From the NCBI GenBank assembly GCA_001600695.1, contig BCKQ01000013.1, forward strand, positions 310,001-374,000: 64,000 nucleotides of DNA. The letters run 5' to 3'. The position numbers and the translations under genes are program-made. Position 1 is the first letter of the stretch. Each line of letters starts with the position of its first letter. This stretch comes from Ascoidea asiatica. Its lineage: Eukaryota > Ascomycota > Saccharomycetes > Ascoideales > Ascoideaceae. The notes beneath the pieces are model-generated. The model searched no databases. It was not told the DNA's origin and saw only the letters and a list, made by a program, of their open reading frames with translations. Below are positions 32,030-44,668 of this stretch, piece by piece.

Positions 32030-32786
32030 TTAAATTAATGCAGCATTGGTAAGTAGGTCCCACTTTGAAGAAACATTCAAATGAAATAAAATTTGTTTGA
32101 ATAAACCATTAAACTTCTCACATTTACCATTAGTCTCTGGGTGGTATGGAGTGGTTTTGCGACATTTGATTCCTAAGGAATCTAATTTCTCAATAACATT
32201 ATTTGCAACAAAACCAGAATCATTATCCCTAATTATTTGTTTCATTTGACCATGGTTTGTGACGATAGTTTGAATTAAATTTAAAACATGTAACGCGCCA
32301 GTATCTGGTGTTGGAATAGCATAAGCATAATCTGTACCATAATCAATCGCAGTGATACAAATTTTATTTCCAGATGAAGTTTTTTGAAAAGGACCAATAT
32401 AATCCATCCCCAATCTTGAGAAGGCTGTTGCAGAAGGAATTGGAATTAATGTCTTAGAAATAGCTGATGACTTTTTCATAAGCTGACAATGAGGACAAAC
32501 TCTAAGAACTTCTTGAAATAATGGAATACTATCAGGATGAAACTATTTTTTATTTACCATGTTTTCTAGATTTCCAATGGAACAGTGAGCATTTGAAAGA
32601 TGAATTTTTTCAGAGACTTCCTTAAACTTATCTTCACTTAAAACAATATCTAAACGATCTTTAATTCTAATATGTAATTCATTATCATAGAAAATAGAGT
32701 TAGCAAAGATTAAATTTTAGGAATTTCTTTATTTTGAAAAAATTCTTTAATTCTAATAAGATCGACTTCACACAAATCCTTAATTT
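32030..32786 (-). pseudogene. Retrotransposon integrase, interrupted
   Basis: The HHCC zinc-binding region is readable in pieces between 32785 and 32470 (HLSNAHC then CPHC), with an in-frame TAG at about 32550. The catalytic core is open at 32030-32479. Its D, D and E positions are visible in GMDYIGPF, IIRDNDSGF and NGKCEKFNG. A TAA at 32030-32032 truncates the core; similar sequence continues past it to about 31865, where another stop occurs. The enzyme would normally insert the cDNA into the genome. With these stops the copy is very probably inactive. Confidence 0.88.
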
Positions 32787-35505
32787 ATTTGATGGTTTTG
32801 ATCTGAGTTTCAGTTTCATTAAGTTCATCAATTTCAATTAATGTCTCATTTGCTTTTTCATCAACCAAATCAGTCCTTCTTGATAGTAAATCAGGAATCA
32901 CATTTTGTTTTCCAGGCTTATTTTGAATATCACAATCATAATGTTCAATGATTTCAATGAATTTCCTAATTCTTTTTCCAGGATCTGATTTAGTTCTAAT
33001 ATATTGAAGAGATTCATGATCGGTTCTAACAATAATTTTGCATCCTTCAATATATTTTTGAAAATGAATCAATGAATGAACAACAGCTAAAAGTTCTCTC
33101 TCTTGAGCAGAATACTTTTGTTGTGTTTTTGAAAATTTTCTTGATTCAAAAGCAACAGGATATAATTGGATCTTTCCAGTGTTCTCATTTTTATAGGGTT
33201 GGAGTAATACACATCCTAAAGCAAAGTCAGAAGCATCAGTTTCTAAAATTGCAACTCTCTCAGGATCAAATGCTTTTAAAACAGGAGCTGTAGTTAATGT
33301 TTTTTTCAGTGATGTAAAGCATTCAATTTGAGAAGGTTTTAATTCAATTTTTGTTCCTGGTTTAGGAGACCCAACCAATAAATCTGTAAGTGGCTTCATT
33401 TGTTGAGAAAAATTTGAAATAAACTTTCGGTAATATGAGCATAAGTTAATGAAACCTCTTATATCAGTAATTGATTTTGGTAATCGCCAATTTAAGATTT
33501 TCTCGATCTTTGTAGGATCAGTTTTGATTCCTTCTGAGGAAACAATATGTCCTAAAAATTTAACTTCTTTGCAAAAGAATTTTGACTTCTTCACATTTAA
33601 TTGANGTTTTTNTTTTTCAAGTTGNGTAAGGACCTCATTANCTTGATCAANATGATCTGCTTTATTATGGCTGTAAATAATTATATCATCAACATAAACC
33701 ATAACATAAGGTAGATGGCCTAAAATTTTCATCATAAATGATGGAAAGGTATAAGTACCATTGACTAAGCCAAAAGGCACGACATTGAATTGATAATGAC
33801 CTGAATTGGAAGAAAAAGCAGTTTTAGCTTTACTATCATTATCTAAAGCAATTTGGTAAAAGCCATTTTTCATATCCAAACAAGTGAAGTATTTAGCACC
33901 ATTGAGTTTATTAAGGCAAATATCAATAGATGGCAAAGGAAAATAATGCCTAACACTAATAGCATTTAATTTCCTATAATCAACGCAAACTCTATAAGTT
34001 CTATCATTTTTTGGAACAAGAACTAATGGAAAGTTCCAACCACTTTTAGTTTCAGAAATTAATCCAGATTCTAGATTTGATTTATCAAATTCATCAATGA
34101 ATTTTTGTTGAAGAGGACTATAGTTGTAACTTCCAACATAAATTGGTGTTTCAGAAGTTGTTTCAATAGTGTGTTTAAACAGTCTTTCTGGAGGTAATCT
34201 TGGAGTTGAATCATTTAAGTAAGAGTATTTCTTAAGATCAAACACTTGTTCCTCATCTGACTGTGATGTTGAGACATAAAATTTTTCTAATTCATCAACA
34301 TTTTCTGAACTCAAAATACACTTTTTATCTTGGTTAAAAAGCATAATTGAAAATCTATCACTACCTTTTGCACAAAATTTATGGTCGTAGAGAAATCTAC
34401 TTCTAATAGTAATATCGAAAGCTTTTGTTGAACGTTTTGGCAAAACAGCACATTTAATGTCAATTAAACCAAAGTTTTCAATGAATAGTGGTAAAATGAC
34501 ATCATTCTTGACTATAATTGTCCCTGTAAACCCATGGATTGTTGTAGGCTTACGCTGTAGCATTTTGATTTCCAAGCCCTTTAAAGATGATTCTAAAACA
34601 TAGTTGGATTCAGCACAAGTATCGAAAATAATTTTCATCTTTTTATCATTAACAGAAGAATTGAAATATCTATTAGGAAACTTTTTGTTGTTGGTGTTAA
34701 TTAATCTAAAATGTTCATCGTCAGAAAAGGATTCTGAGGTCAGTTCCAGCTCTGACTTTTCAGATTGGTCTTCCTCCACTCCTTCTTCAGCAATTCTGTA
34801 ACTAGACTTCTTTTCATATTTATTTTTATATCTAGAATTGGAGTTACCTTTTGATTTTCTATTTGCAGCTTCGGTTTCAGCAATTGTTTTGTATTTTCTA
34901 CACGAGAAACAAGTATTTCTGAAATGTCCTGGGAGATTACAGAAATCACAAGTTTTGGTTGTGGAGCGAATTGCATTGAAGTTTTCCTTTGAGTTTGATT
35001 CAATAATTGATTCAAGATTATTGAACTTATAAATATCATTGTCAATAATAACTTCATTTGAAACAGCTGTAAAAACAACTCTTGAACTGACCAAGTTAAG
35101 TAATTTGTTGAACAATTCAATAGTGGTTTTGGATGGAAATTTTGTTTCCCATTGAATTTGATGAGGAAATTCATTTTTAATTTGAGAAATAATTGTTGAT
35201 CTCATGAAAGTACTAGAAACAGTATTTGAAGGAAGACTTTCATAAGAATTTCTAAATCTTGTAATACAATCAACAACTTTTTCATTTTCAGAGGGTTTAA
35301 TTTCTTTGAATTGTTGAATTAAAGCTCTATAATTTTGATCTGTGTCTATACTTCCGAGAATGAAAGCACAGGCAGCAGGCCATGAAGGGTTTTTTAAACC
35401 ATTTCTTGCAATGGTTCTAATGAAATTAATCCATTCTAAATTGATAGATTCTGGAATATAGTTATAAAGATTTATACCCCATAAATCATATCTTAACCTA
35501 TTCAT
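32785..35505 (-). pseudogene. Retrotransposon Gag C-terminus, protease, RT and RNase H
   Basis: 906 residues in one frame. In order: a retrotransposon Gag domain (about 1-150), a CCHC knuckle (CDFCNLPGHFRNTC, about 186-199), a retropepsin-like region, reverse transcriptase (YRVCVDYRKLNAIS to YVDDIIIYS), and RNase H (ETDASDFALG, RTDHESLQYI). The protease triad reads DTC in IIFDTCAESNYV where DTG or DSG is expected, so it is probably dead. Ambiguous bases translate to X just after YVDD. The frame starts inside Gag and ends at a TAA before integrase. Confidence 0.9.
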
Positions 35506-35819
35506 TTTGAAGTAAGTTTCAATAGATTATAATTTTAGAATTAATTTTCTATCTTGTCTACCTTCAATAATTAAATTTTGTTTTAATTTTGGTGGTTTTG
35601 AAGTACCATCCATATCAATACCAGAAGTATCTCTGTTTATTGCCATCCTGGCTAAACTAAAACACTTTCAACCTTCGGATTCTCCCAAGCAGCAGACTCA
35701 ATCTTCATTTCATCATTTTTAATTTGATTGAGATCATATCTACAGTTATTAACCTCATTCAGTTCATTCAATATGTTCTGGTTGTTTTGTTTGGGTGCTT
35801 GGAAACCTTGTGCATGCTT

Positions 35820-36236
35820 TTAAACTTTTGGAGCAGCAGCTGGTATAGTTGGTGATTTAAGCATTTCTTCTTTGATTTTGTCTTCAGCTTCAAAAAATCT
35901 AGTGTTATCAGCATCATCAGTAGTATTGACATTTGGATGAGCAGCAACATCTTTATTAGCTGTAGCACTAGTTGTGTCTGAACAAGAAGCATCTTCTTGT
36001 TTAATTTGAGCAACAGGATCATTAATTATAAAAGTTTTAGATAGAGAAGATGTAATGGACTTAAGCATATTTTTAATAAAATCTCTATCCGATGTTTGAT
36101 TTGCAATAGTGCATCTTAAATCATCAAAATGCTTGCTGTATATAAGATTATTTGAATCTTGATTTTGTAATCTTTCGCTAACATCAAATTTTAGTTTGTT
36201 GATTGATTCAGTAACTGATGTATTTTGTTTATCCAT
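35820..36236 (-). pseudogene. Retrotransposon Gag N-terminal fragment
   Basis: 138 residues (MDKQNTSVTESINKL start), in a different frame from the downstream 906-residue ORF, leaving about 310 bp between them without a continuous frame. An upstream ATG at about 36310 leads into the same protein through a one-base shift in an A run. Confidence 0.75.
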
Positions 36237-36903
36237 TTTATTAAATGTAACTTTATTTAAAGCAATATTGGCTTTAATTTTTTGGATGAAGAGTTAATAG
36301 TTTCAGTCATGATTCTATTTTCTTCAGTTCAAATTGTGCTGATTATTTTTAGTTTTGATTTTAAAAAATGTTTTGGTTTTGGAAATTTTTTTTTTTTTTT
36401 TTTTTTTTTTTAAGTTGAATTTAATACAGGATTATGATTGACAAAAACGAAATAAAAAGTAATATCAGTTGAAGCATTAGTAGTATAAATAATTTGAAAT
36501 ATAAAGCAATATTAAAGAAAATATATTACTAGGTTCTTTTATTGTCCTTACACTTCCATACAACATACAATGGGCTTTAATTTTCACCTTGCAATGAGTT
36601 GAAAACTAGGATTTCAAACCATGAGATAACTGAACTCGGATTAAATCACTGCTATTCACATATTAACCCTAAGCACCATAAAGCTAAGATACATGTTCTA
36701 TAACGGCCACAAGTGTCCTAAATAATATAGGAGGGAATTAGATGTCAGAGGATTAACCACTTTTCGAGATCCCTCGCTTTCTAGTATAATAATAAGAGAT
36801 TCAATGTCGTACTCAGACTTACCTAGAAGATAAAAAACATTAAAAAAATAAAATAATACTTATCTTTAGTAAGGAATTGATATTCCAAGTTAATTGATAA
36901 ATT

Positions 36904-37392
36904 TGATTGTAGTTCAAACGAAATATCTGATTATTATTAAAAGATATCTAATTCAAATTATAAACAATTGTTAATTAAAATATAAAAGATATAAAAATTA
37001 AATAAAAAATCTGGGAGGTAAGTGCCCTATTTATATTAGAGGAAAATAGGAGCGGGTAACCCATCTTGGTATAAAATTTGTAAATTTAGTATGTGAAAGT
37101 TCACTTCCCATACTTAAGAAAAGAAATATAATAAAATATTGCTCTAGAAGACCCTACTTCATTCTAAGAACAAACACGAAGATTCCAGTACATTCGAGAT
37201 GCACACAGAACTTCGAAGAAAGAATAAATAGTGCAGACCCGGAATGTTCTAGTAAATTTAACATGCACACGGAAGTTCTGAGAACGCAATAGAATGTAGT
37301 CGTAGATCAATATATGCAATCTTAGAAAGTGTACGAATAGCCAAGAATATTCGAAGACAATTCTAATAAAAGAATAAAATGATTAACAATCA
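36904..37392 (-). repeat. 5' LTR of Ty3/gypsy element
   Basis: 489 bp, TGATTGT to ACAATCA, about 93% similar by eye to 30998-31496. It should hold the element promoter. Confidence 0.92.
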
Positions 37393-37396
37393 CCGG

Positions 37397-38714
37397 TCAA
37401 GTTCCGGAAAGTGTATATTTGTAATTCGGTTTCAGAGTAACTGTTGTTTCTTGCGGTTTGTCCAATAGACGGTTTTCAAATAAAGAAAACTCGCACATAA
37501 TGCTGTATTTGTGGCCTGTGAAAGTGGCGTTTGGAATGCCGAATTCCAACTGTCTGATGTCATTTGCTTTGTTTGAAACTCAAAGGAAAGCACATCGCTG
37601 TATAGTTAGTCTCGGAAGAATAAAATTTCTTCTTTCGGGAGTCGAATCAAGATTTAGGATTCAAAAAAAAGATACAGGACACAACTCTGGAGTATTTAGG
37701 ATCACCTACTTCAAACCAGAACAATACAAATCAACAAGATCAAAAATTGAATAAATCAATAAATATAACGAACAGTAGAATAATTAAATACAATTTATAA
37801 AAAAACAAAAAGCGAGAAAAGTAAAACCGAATGATTGGGATATCAAATAAGAATGTTTCAAAAGAGTCTGATGCATTTCAGAGTGTATCTTTGATTTGTT
37901 GTGTAAATGATGGCTAGAATTAGTTTCTAGTCTAGTCTTCTTTCAAGTTCCAAAACATCAAACGACTTTAATTAATTACAAAAATTCTTTTCTCTTGCCA
38001 ATTCTCATAAAAGGAATATCAGCTCTCAATAATGGGATAGATAAAATCAAGGGGTATATCTTTTTGTATCAAAAGTTCAAATTCGAACTGGAATTAATAA
38101 AATAGAAATAAAAATAAAGATAAAAACTGAGGAAGAGATTAAACCAACTCAATTTAATTTTAAAAGCCGAAAAATTAAGCCTTTTGAAGAACTTTGAGCT
38201 GTAACAAACAAGCTCAACTATCTCATTCAATTCCAACTGCTAGTACTTGTGCCAAGCAAACTTATCTTATTTATTTGCTTTCAGTTATCAAACTTCTTTA
38301 TTTGGAAATCGGTTTTCCATTTTGAAAGAAATAAAAAAATATTTTTTGCTCACTTTCACTGAAAGCCGAAGGTCATTAAAGCTACAAAGTATTTTATGAT
38401 CACTTATTTCAAATTACTTTTGATTTCGGTGATTGAGAATTAAATACTCTTTCATTTAATCTCATTTCACTTGTTACTTACTACAATACTAATCAGTAGT
38501 ACATAAGTTATTAGCTAATGATCTTTATGACATCAGCTCAATACTTCATTATGAACAGTTGCTTACAATATTAAAATATCTTACATTATCTTATCTTATA
38601 TTATATTTAATTATATGAATCGTATTAAATGAAGATTGCATTTAAATTATGAGAAAAGAATTATATACATTTTACAAAAAGTTTTATCATTTTGAAATTT
38701 ATCCCTTTTATTAC
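37397..38714. other. Intergenic region between retroelement and DOA10
   Basis: 1.3 kb, moderately AT-rich, with a GC-richer first 300 bp that continues the island seen on the other side of the element. A 98-codon ORF (37458-37754, plus) has no recognisable domain and is probably chance. No RNA gene seen. Confidence 0.55.
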
Positions 38715-41700
38715 TTACTCATCCTTAATTTCTTCGTTTATTATATTTTCTTCGTTTTCTTCAATATTCTCAAGAGTTCTACCCCTTGCATAAAACTCTT
38801 CTTTAACACCTTCATTGATTTTTTTTAAATAGTCATCAAGATCTAAATATCCTTTCATAAATACAAATAAAATAGTAATGAAATCTGCTGATATTATTAT
38901 TGGTTTATAATAAATTTTATTGTTTAAAAAAATTGAGGAATTTTCAAATTTATTTGATTCCCTAAAAATATTGAAATAACCTGAATTTTTTTCAAGAATA
39001 TTAATTCCTCCAATATTTTTATCCATTAATTTTATTTGAGTTAAATATAGTGAAATTATCAATGGCCACCAAATTAATAAACTTATAAGAAGTGGTAAAA
39101 GAAATTTTGTGAAGGCATATTCAACTGAAATTCTTCTCCTATTGATTTCCAATGTTAATTTCATATATTTTCTCAAAAATGGTAGTAATGTGAAAAATGA
39201 TAAAATTGAATGAAATATTATTGTTGTTGAATTTATATTTAATGAATCCATTTCAATGTCCCCTTGTAAATATTTAGAAGTTAAATCAATTGTTAATACG
39301 TGAATTAAGACAATGTGAATTAAGGTGAGAAAAAATGATAGCCAAAAAAGGAAAAATACTATTGTTGCAGTTAAGATAAAATGTAAACGATCAATTACTG
39401 GCCTCAATAATTGTATTACTAATAAGACATAATAGTTTATGGATAAGTAAATTAGTTTTGCTTTTATGACAATTTTTTTCATTAGTGTTATTTCATTTTC
39501 ATTTTCTGTTTCATTTCCTGTTTCATTTCTCTCTGCCTTTATAATTTCAGTTTCAACACCATTTATATTTATATTCCCATTTTCATTTAAATTTGGATTT
39601 TGAGTTAATTTATTTAACAACGCTCTCCATACTTTCCCCACTTCAGATTTGAATTGATAAGCATATAAAAGAAAAATAACTAAATTAAATCCATAGTTTA
39701 AACTTGGTAGATCTAGTTGAAAAAAATTTATTTCTGATGAGCAATATAGCTTATCACTACCAATTATGCCGGCTTTGTGTTCCAATAAGCTGATCATACA
39801 ATTCATTTGTGAAACTGGTTTACCCATTAGAAACATTAGAAATCCACCTCCAATGAAAAGTAAAACTGAAAAGATCCAAATTGTAAAAATAAATAAAAAT
39901 ATTCTTGTACCAAAATTTGGCGGCCTGTAAATAACTGCATATCCTTTGTTTAAATTTGTTGGAATAGTATCATTATCCTTAAAATCTGAATCACTATCAA
40001 TATTATCATTATCATTATTAATTTCATTATTTTTTTTATTTTTCTTATTATTTTTATTTTTTTTTGTATATTTATTTTTATTTGGGTTTGGTAATATTTG
40101 ATCATCTTTGGTAACTGGAATAAATAATGCTTTTAAATATTTTCTTTTTATTGAATCATTATCTGGAGCTCTTATATAATTTCCATCAGGTACAAAAATT
40201 GCATTAATTGATAAATTTTCTTTGAATAATGCTAATGAGCTTTCATAAGATTCAGGTCTTGAATAATCAGGTTTTGAACGAATAATTCTGTGAAATAGAT
40301 TTCTATAAACAACATAACCTCTTTCTTGTAAATTATCTTTATTCAATAAGAACGAGGAAAGTCTGAATTCATGAGAAACCAATGTAAATACCCAGGACCA
40401 ATATAATCTAGCATATTTTATCATTAATGGTAAGAATTGACCAAATACATAAAATACTGGACTTGCGAAATAAAATTTCAAAGAGCTCGTAATTTGAATT
40501 GGAAACAACAAAATAGGTGAAAAATATTTGATACTATAAGTTACACCTCCAATACCAACTAAAATAAAAATTGTATACAATAAACCACTTAATAAAAATC
40601 TTGAAATTTGTAAAGATAAGGGTTTAACTAAAGCATCATGAGCTAATCTTACATTTGGATCATCTTGAGATCGGATAAAGAATAGAACTCCTGGTCTTAA
40701 AATTGATGACCTTATCATACCAACAAATAAAGCAAACAAACACATATAAATTGTACCAATAACCCAATGTAAAGTTAATCTAATAGATAAGTTATCTTTA
40801 ATAACCCAAATTGAACTTGTTGTTAAGCATTTGAAATTTTCAATATCATAAAAATCATTTAAGGAATCTGGAATTAGTAAAGGATTTAAAGTAAAATCAA
40901 CTAAAATTCCACAATATGCTGGGAAAATTAATAGTTCAAGGACAAAAATTGAAAAAACTTTAGAAGTTAAAACAAAATCATAAAGAATAACAAAAATTTC
41001 TCTTGAAATACCGGAAAGAGGCTTTAATTTAGAAGTTCCTTTTTGTAAATAAGATAATATGAATTTGATTGTGTAAGCCACTAATAGATAACCAGAAATT
41101 AAAAAAATTAATCTATGGGTAAAGGTTGTTGGATATTTACTTTTTAAAATATCATTAATTGTTAAAATTGATGGATTTAAAAATCTATTATTTAAAAATC
41201 TAAAACATTTAGTCCAATATCTATGATTAATGATAAACTGATTTAAAATTGAATCAAATTTCAAACTTAAATTATTAAATAAATTTTTAATTGGAACCGA
41301 TTTAAAAAATAAATAATTTGTAATAAATAAAAATGATTGATATAAACATTCAAAAGATAACTTGAAAAAATATTTTCCAGAATATGAAGGTAAGAAATAA
41401 AAAGTAAATAACCATAATGCCATTATTGAATCAGCAATTATTGTTAATTTTAAAGAAGAAGTAATATCAATACCAAAATTTAAAGCTACAAGTAGTTCAT
41501 CATCAGGAGGTATTTCTTGGGGATTAGGGGCACGAGGGGGCGCTAGATTAAATTGAGGTCCAGGAGGCACTCTAATAGGAAGACCATTTGCTTCCCGTTC
41601 TCTTTGAACTGGAAATTCAAGTGGTGGTAAATTTTCAAATTGAATTTGTGGTAAATGTTGTAACTGAATTGGTAATTGATTATTATTTTGTAAATTTTGA

Positions 41701-43896
41701 TCCACTAGCATACGATTTTCCCTTTGAAGGAAATCTCTTTGTTGATTCAATATATCATTTTGAGCTCTGATATGAGCTTGATTAATTCTTTCGATATTTT
41801 GATTATGAAAAGGTTGAATGGGTCGAATTAGATTATCAATTGGATTATTAATTGGATTATTAATTGGATTATTAATTAGATTATCAATTGGATTATCAAT
41901 TGGATTATCAATTGGATTATCAATTGGATTATCAATTGGATTATCAATTGGATTATCAATTGGATTATCAATTNNNNNNNNNNNNNNNAATTGGATTATC
42001 AATTGGATTATCAATTGGATTATCAATTGGATTATCAATTGGATTATCAATTGGATTATCAATTGGATTATCAATTGGATTATTAATTAGATTATTGATG
42101 GGATTATTGATCGGATTATTAATTGGATTATTGATTAGATTGTTATCATTAATATTATTGTCTAGTATCTCGTTAACATCATCATGAATAGAATCATTAT
42201 CAGAATTTTCATCTTCATTAAGATCTTGATTATGATCAAAATCATTATCAAATTCATTATCAGTTTCATTGTCAGGCACCACAACTGCTTCATTATTATC
42301 ACGATTTAAATTTAATTGATGATTTAAATTTAATTCCTGATGATCTATACGTAATGGCTGATTTAGATCTAAGGGATTAATTAATGGATTATTTATATTA
42401 TTTATATTAAATGGATGATCTTGATCAAATTGATTAAGAAAATCTTCATTAAGTTCTCTAATTAAATGGCGATCATTAATTCTATTATGATGACGAATAA
42501 GTGCAGTAATATTTCTAATATCATTTTCTTCAATATTTCTAAAATCATTTTGATTTTGAATTGGATTTGGAATTCCATTTCGATTATTTTGTACAGTTTG
42601 TAATCTTCTTAAAACAGCAATAATTTGCTCTCTTTGTAACCTTAAAAATGCAGGATTATTAACAATATTTTGAAGCATTTCAAGATTATTTGCATTTTCT
42701 ATATCATCAATATTTGGTAAATTAATATTAATATCAATATTATTATTATTATCATTATTATTGTTAATATTATTATTTGGTAAAATATTATTATTATTAT
42801 TTATTGGTAAATTTTCTCTTCTAATTCTTTGAAGATTTACATTATTTTTTTGATTATTACCAATTTTTTTATTAATAATTTTTTGAAAAGATAAATCTCT
42901 TCTTATCCATTCATGAACAATAAAGAATAAAATATGAACAATTAAAATAATTAAAAGATACTTTAAAGAATCATAATGAGTACATTTTAAAAATATTAAA
43001 AAATTTAAAATTATATTATTTTTTTTTAAATAGTTTATCACATTAACGTCATTGTAAGTAGTGATATTATTAGTTATATTATTAGTGATATTATTGGTTA
43101 TATTATTAGCAACATCACCAGTAATGTCACTAGTAATATTATGTGCAATACTAGTGAATTTAGTAGTTCTATTTTGAAAATCTAAAATGTGATTATAATT
43201 ATTTATTGGTAAATAATATTCACCAAATAGTAAAGAGTAAAATAAATTTAAATTTATTGGAATTCTAAAATCAATTAACCAAGTTAAAACTCTTGAAAAA
43301 ATTTTGAAAAAAATTGGAATTTGAATAATTATTAAAATTATAAATAAAAAGATTTGAAAAATTTTTATGATAATTTTTTTTAAATTTTTAAATATTTTTT
43401 TGATTATTAGATTTTTTGGAATTTCTTTAGGCATGTTTGGATCATAAATAATTTTAAATTTATATGGAGTATGACAAATATCACATAGTGGAGGTTTATC
43501 AGATTTTATAGTGTTATTGGCATCATTATCGATACCATTATTGTTATTAATATTGATTGGAAATGGAGAATAATTATTTGAATGTTTTAACCATTGCATT
43601 AAACAATCTTGATGAATGAATTTGATTGAACCCCTGCATTTACAAGGATAAAATAAAGGATCTTCATCAGTGCCTTCACAACGACAAATTCTACAAGTAT
43701 TTTCTTCAGCGTCATTATTGTCATCATTGTCATTGTCATCATCATCATCATCATCATCATCAATATTATCCTCAGTATCTTCATTGTCATCAATACTTTC
43801 TATATCAATATCAGTTTCATTATCAATATTATTGTTATTATCATCATGGATATGTATATGATTGTCTAGATTTTGATTATCTTGAATATCTGCCAT
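38715..43896 (-). CDS. SSM4: ER RING-CH ubiquitin ligase Doa10/Ssm4, split by an assembly gap
   Basis: One gene read as two ORFs because of a 15-N gap at 41974-41988. The 5' part (43896 to the gap) has the N-terminal RING-CH finger (C68, C71, C85, C87, H95, C98, C138, C141) and the first membrane helices. The 3' part (to 38715) has the remaining membrane helices and the TEB4-Doa10 region (RGYVVYRNLFHRIIRSKPDY). Doa10 is the ER and inner nuclear membrane E3 of the ERAD-C pathway, working with Ubc6 and Ubc7. Total length is about 1727 codons plus the gap error; S. cerevisiae Doa10 is 1319. Extra length comes from Asn/Asp-rich loops and a tandem IDNP repeat. The two halves are in different frames as assembled, but the repeat phase predicts a gap length that restores the frame. 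Confidence 0.93.
41828..42141. repeat. 12-bp tandem repeat (GGATTATCAATT) inside DOA10
   Basis: More than 20 copies of a 12-bp unit, encoding tandem IDNP (and INNP variants) on the minus strand, in the loop after the first membrane helices. The assembly gap lies inside it. Confidence 0.95.
41974..41988. other. Assembly gap (15 N)
   Basis: The unit before the gap ends complete (...GGATTATCAATT) and the sequence after resumes at AATT. The missing length should therefore be 8+12n, not 15. Confidence 0.95.
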
Positions 43897-44668
43897 TTTT
43901 AATCAGATTGAATAACTAGCTGGTCGCTGAGAAATATAGATTGAAAAGATAACTATACAGAATCGTAGTAAGTAGGATAAAATAAAATAAAACAGAAAAT
44001 GCTTAGAAATTGAGTGATTATTTGCTTAATTGATTGATTGATTGATTAATTAATTGATTGATGATTTGATGATAAGATATGAATTACAAAAAAATTATGA
44101 ATTTAATTTATAGGGTAAATAATAAGTTTAGTAATGAAATACTAAAGAAAAAAAAAAGAAGCTTTAAATCTAGTGTTGACAGACGTAAAATAGAGGTGAA
44201 GTGACTGAAACAGTAGTAAAGTGGTAATAAGTAAAGCGGAGCAGACCGGGTAACACTAAACCCAGCACAGCCCCACAAGATCTACTTGCCACAGAATATT
44301 TGAAAAGGAATGTGGCGTGTGAAAAAGCACAGAAAAGCATAAAAAATTCCACCGTTTTCCATGGCCTTCCACGCTGACAAAGGTATTACAAGGTACACCC
44401 ATGCAGAAAAAGCCGGATAGATGCAGGTCGGAAATTGTGCAGTCACATGATATATTTTGTTCTCAACGACAATCGAGGCCTGTGTTTTTACTCAGAGGCA
44501 CCAGAAACAGCAGCAAAAGAAGCTGTTTCGTCTCTTCCGTTGCTTTTGATCCACTTCTTTTCATATCTTTTCTTCTTTTCTTCACTTTAATATTTGTTGT
44601 ATCAATAGGCATTCATTCTTTTAAACTCGCAAATTACAATCAAGTAAAACTTCAAATAATTTAAAATA
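43897..44668. other. Divergent promoter region DOA10 / CDC26
   Basis: ATTGATTG repeats lie near 44030-44060. A GC-richer island is at about 44160-44540, with GACCGGGTAACAC and GTCACATGA. Pyrimidine-rich DNA precedes CDC26. Short ORFs here (44170-44352 minus, 44401-44664 plus) look spurious. Confidence 0.55.

Larger units (their letters stand above)
30994..37396 (-). mobile_element. Degraded Ty3/gypsy LTR retrotransposon
   Basis: A 6.4-kb element on the minus strand, bounded by LTRs and a 4-bp target duplication CCGG (30994-30997 and 37393-37396). The order is gag, zinc knuckle, protease, reverse transcriptase, RNase H, integrase, which is the Ty3/gypsy arrangement. The coding region is broken by several in-frame stops and frameshifts. 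The two LTRs differ at roughly 30 positions by eye plus small indels, so the insertion is not recent. I did not find a canonical tRNA primer-binding site next to the 5' LTR. A 26-nt T run is at 36386-36411. Several ambiguous bases (33605-33651) suggest collapsed copies. Confidence 0.93.

Noticed and set aside
36590-36660. tRNA-like B-box word (GGTTTGAAATCC, minus) inside the retroelement
   Set aside because: No cloverleaf; it lies in the 5' untranslated part of the element and flanking pairing fails.
37615-37665. Possible tRNA T-arm (GATTCGACTCC, minus)
   Set aside because: The bases flanking the loop do not pair and no A box was found at the right distance.
37458-37754. 98-codon plus-strand ORF after the retroelement
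   Set aside because: No recognisable domain, unusual codon mix and located in a GC-richer intergenic patch. Likely chance.
41818-42187. Plus-strand ORFs across the DOA10 repeat
   Set aside because: They are the reverse reading of the 12-bp repeat (IGLS or QLDY units) and contain the N gap.
38715-43896. True frameshift or gene split in DOA10
   Set aside because: Repeat phase shows the 15-N gap is mis-sized; a repeat-consistent length joins the two frames.
44401-44664. 87-codon ORF upstream of CDC26 with a hydrophobic end
   Set aside because: Ends four bases before the CDC26 start, has no homology I recognise, and covers promoter-like pyrimidine-rich DNA.
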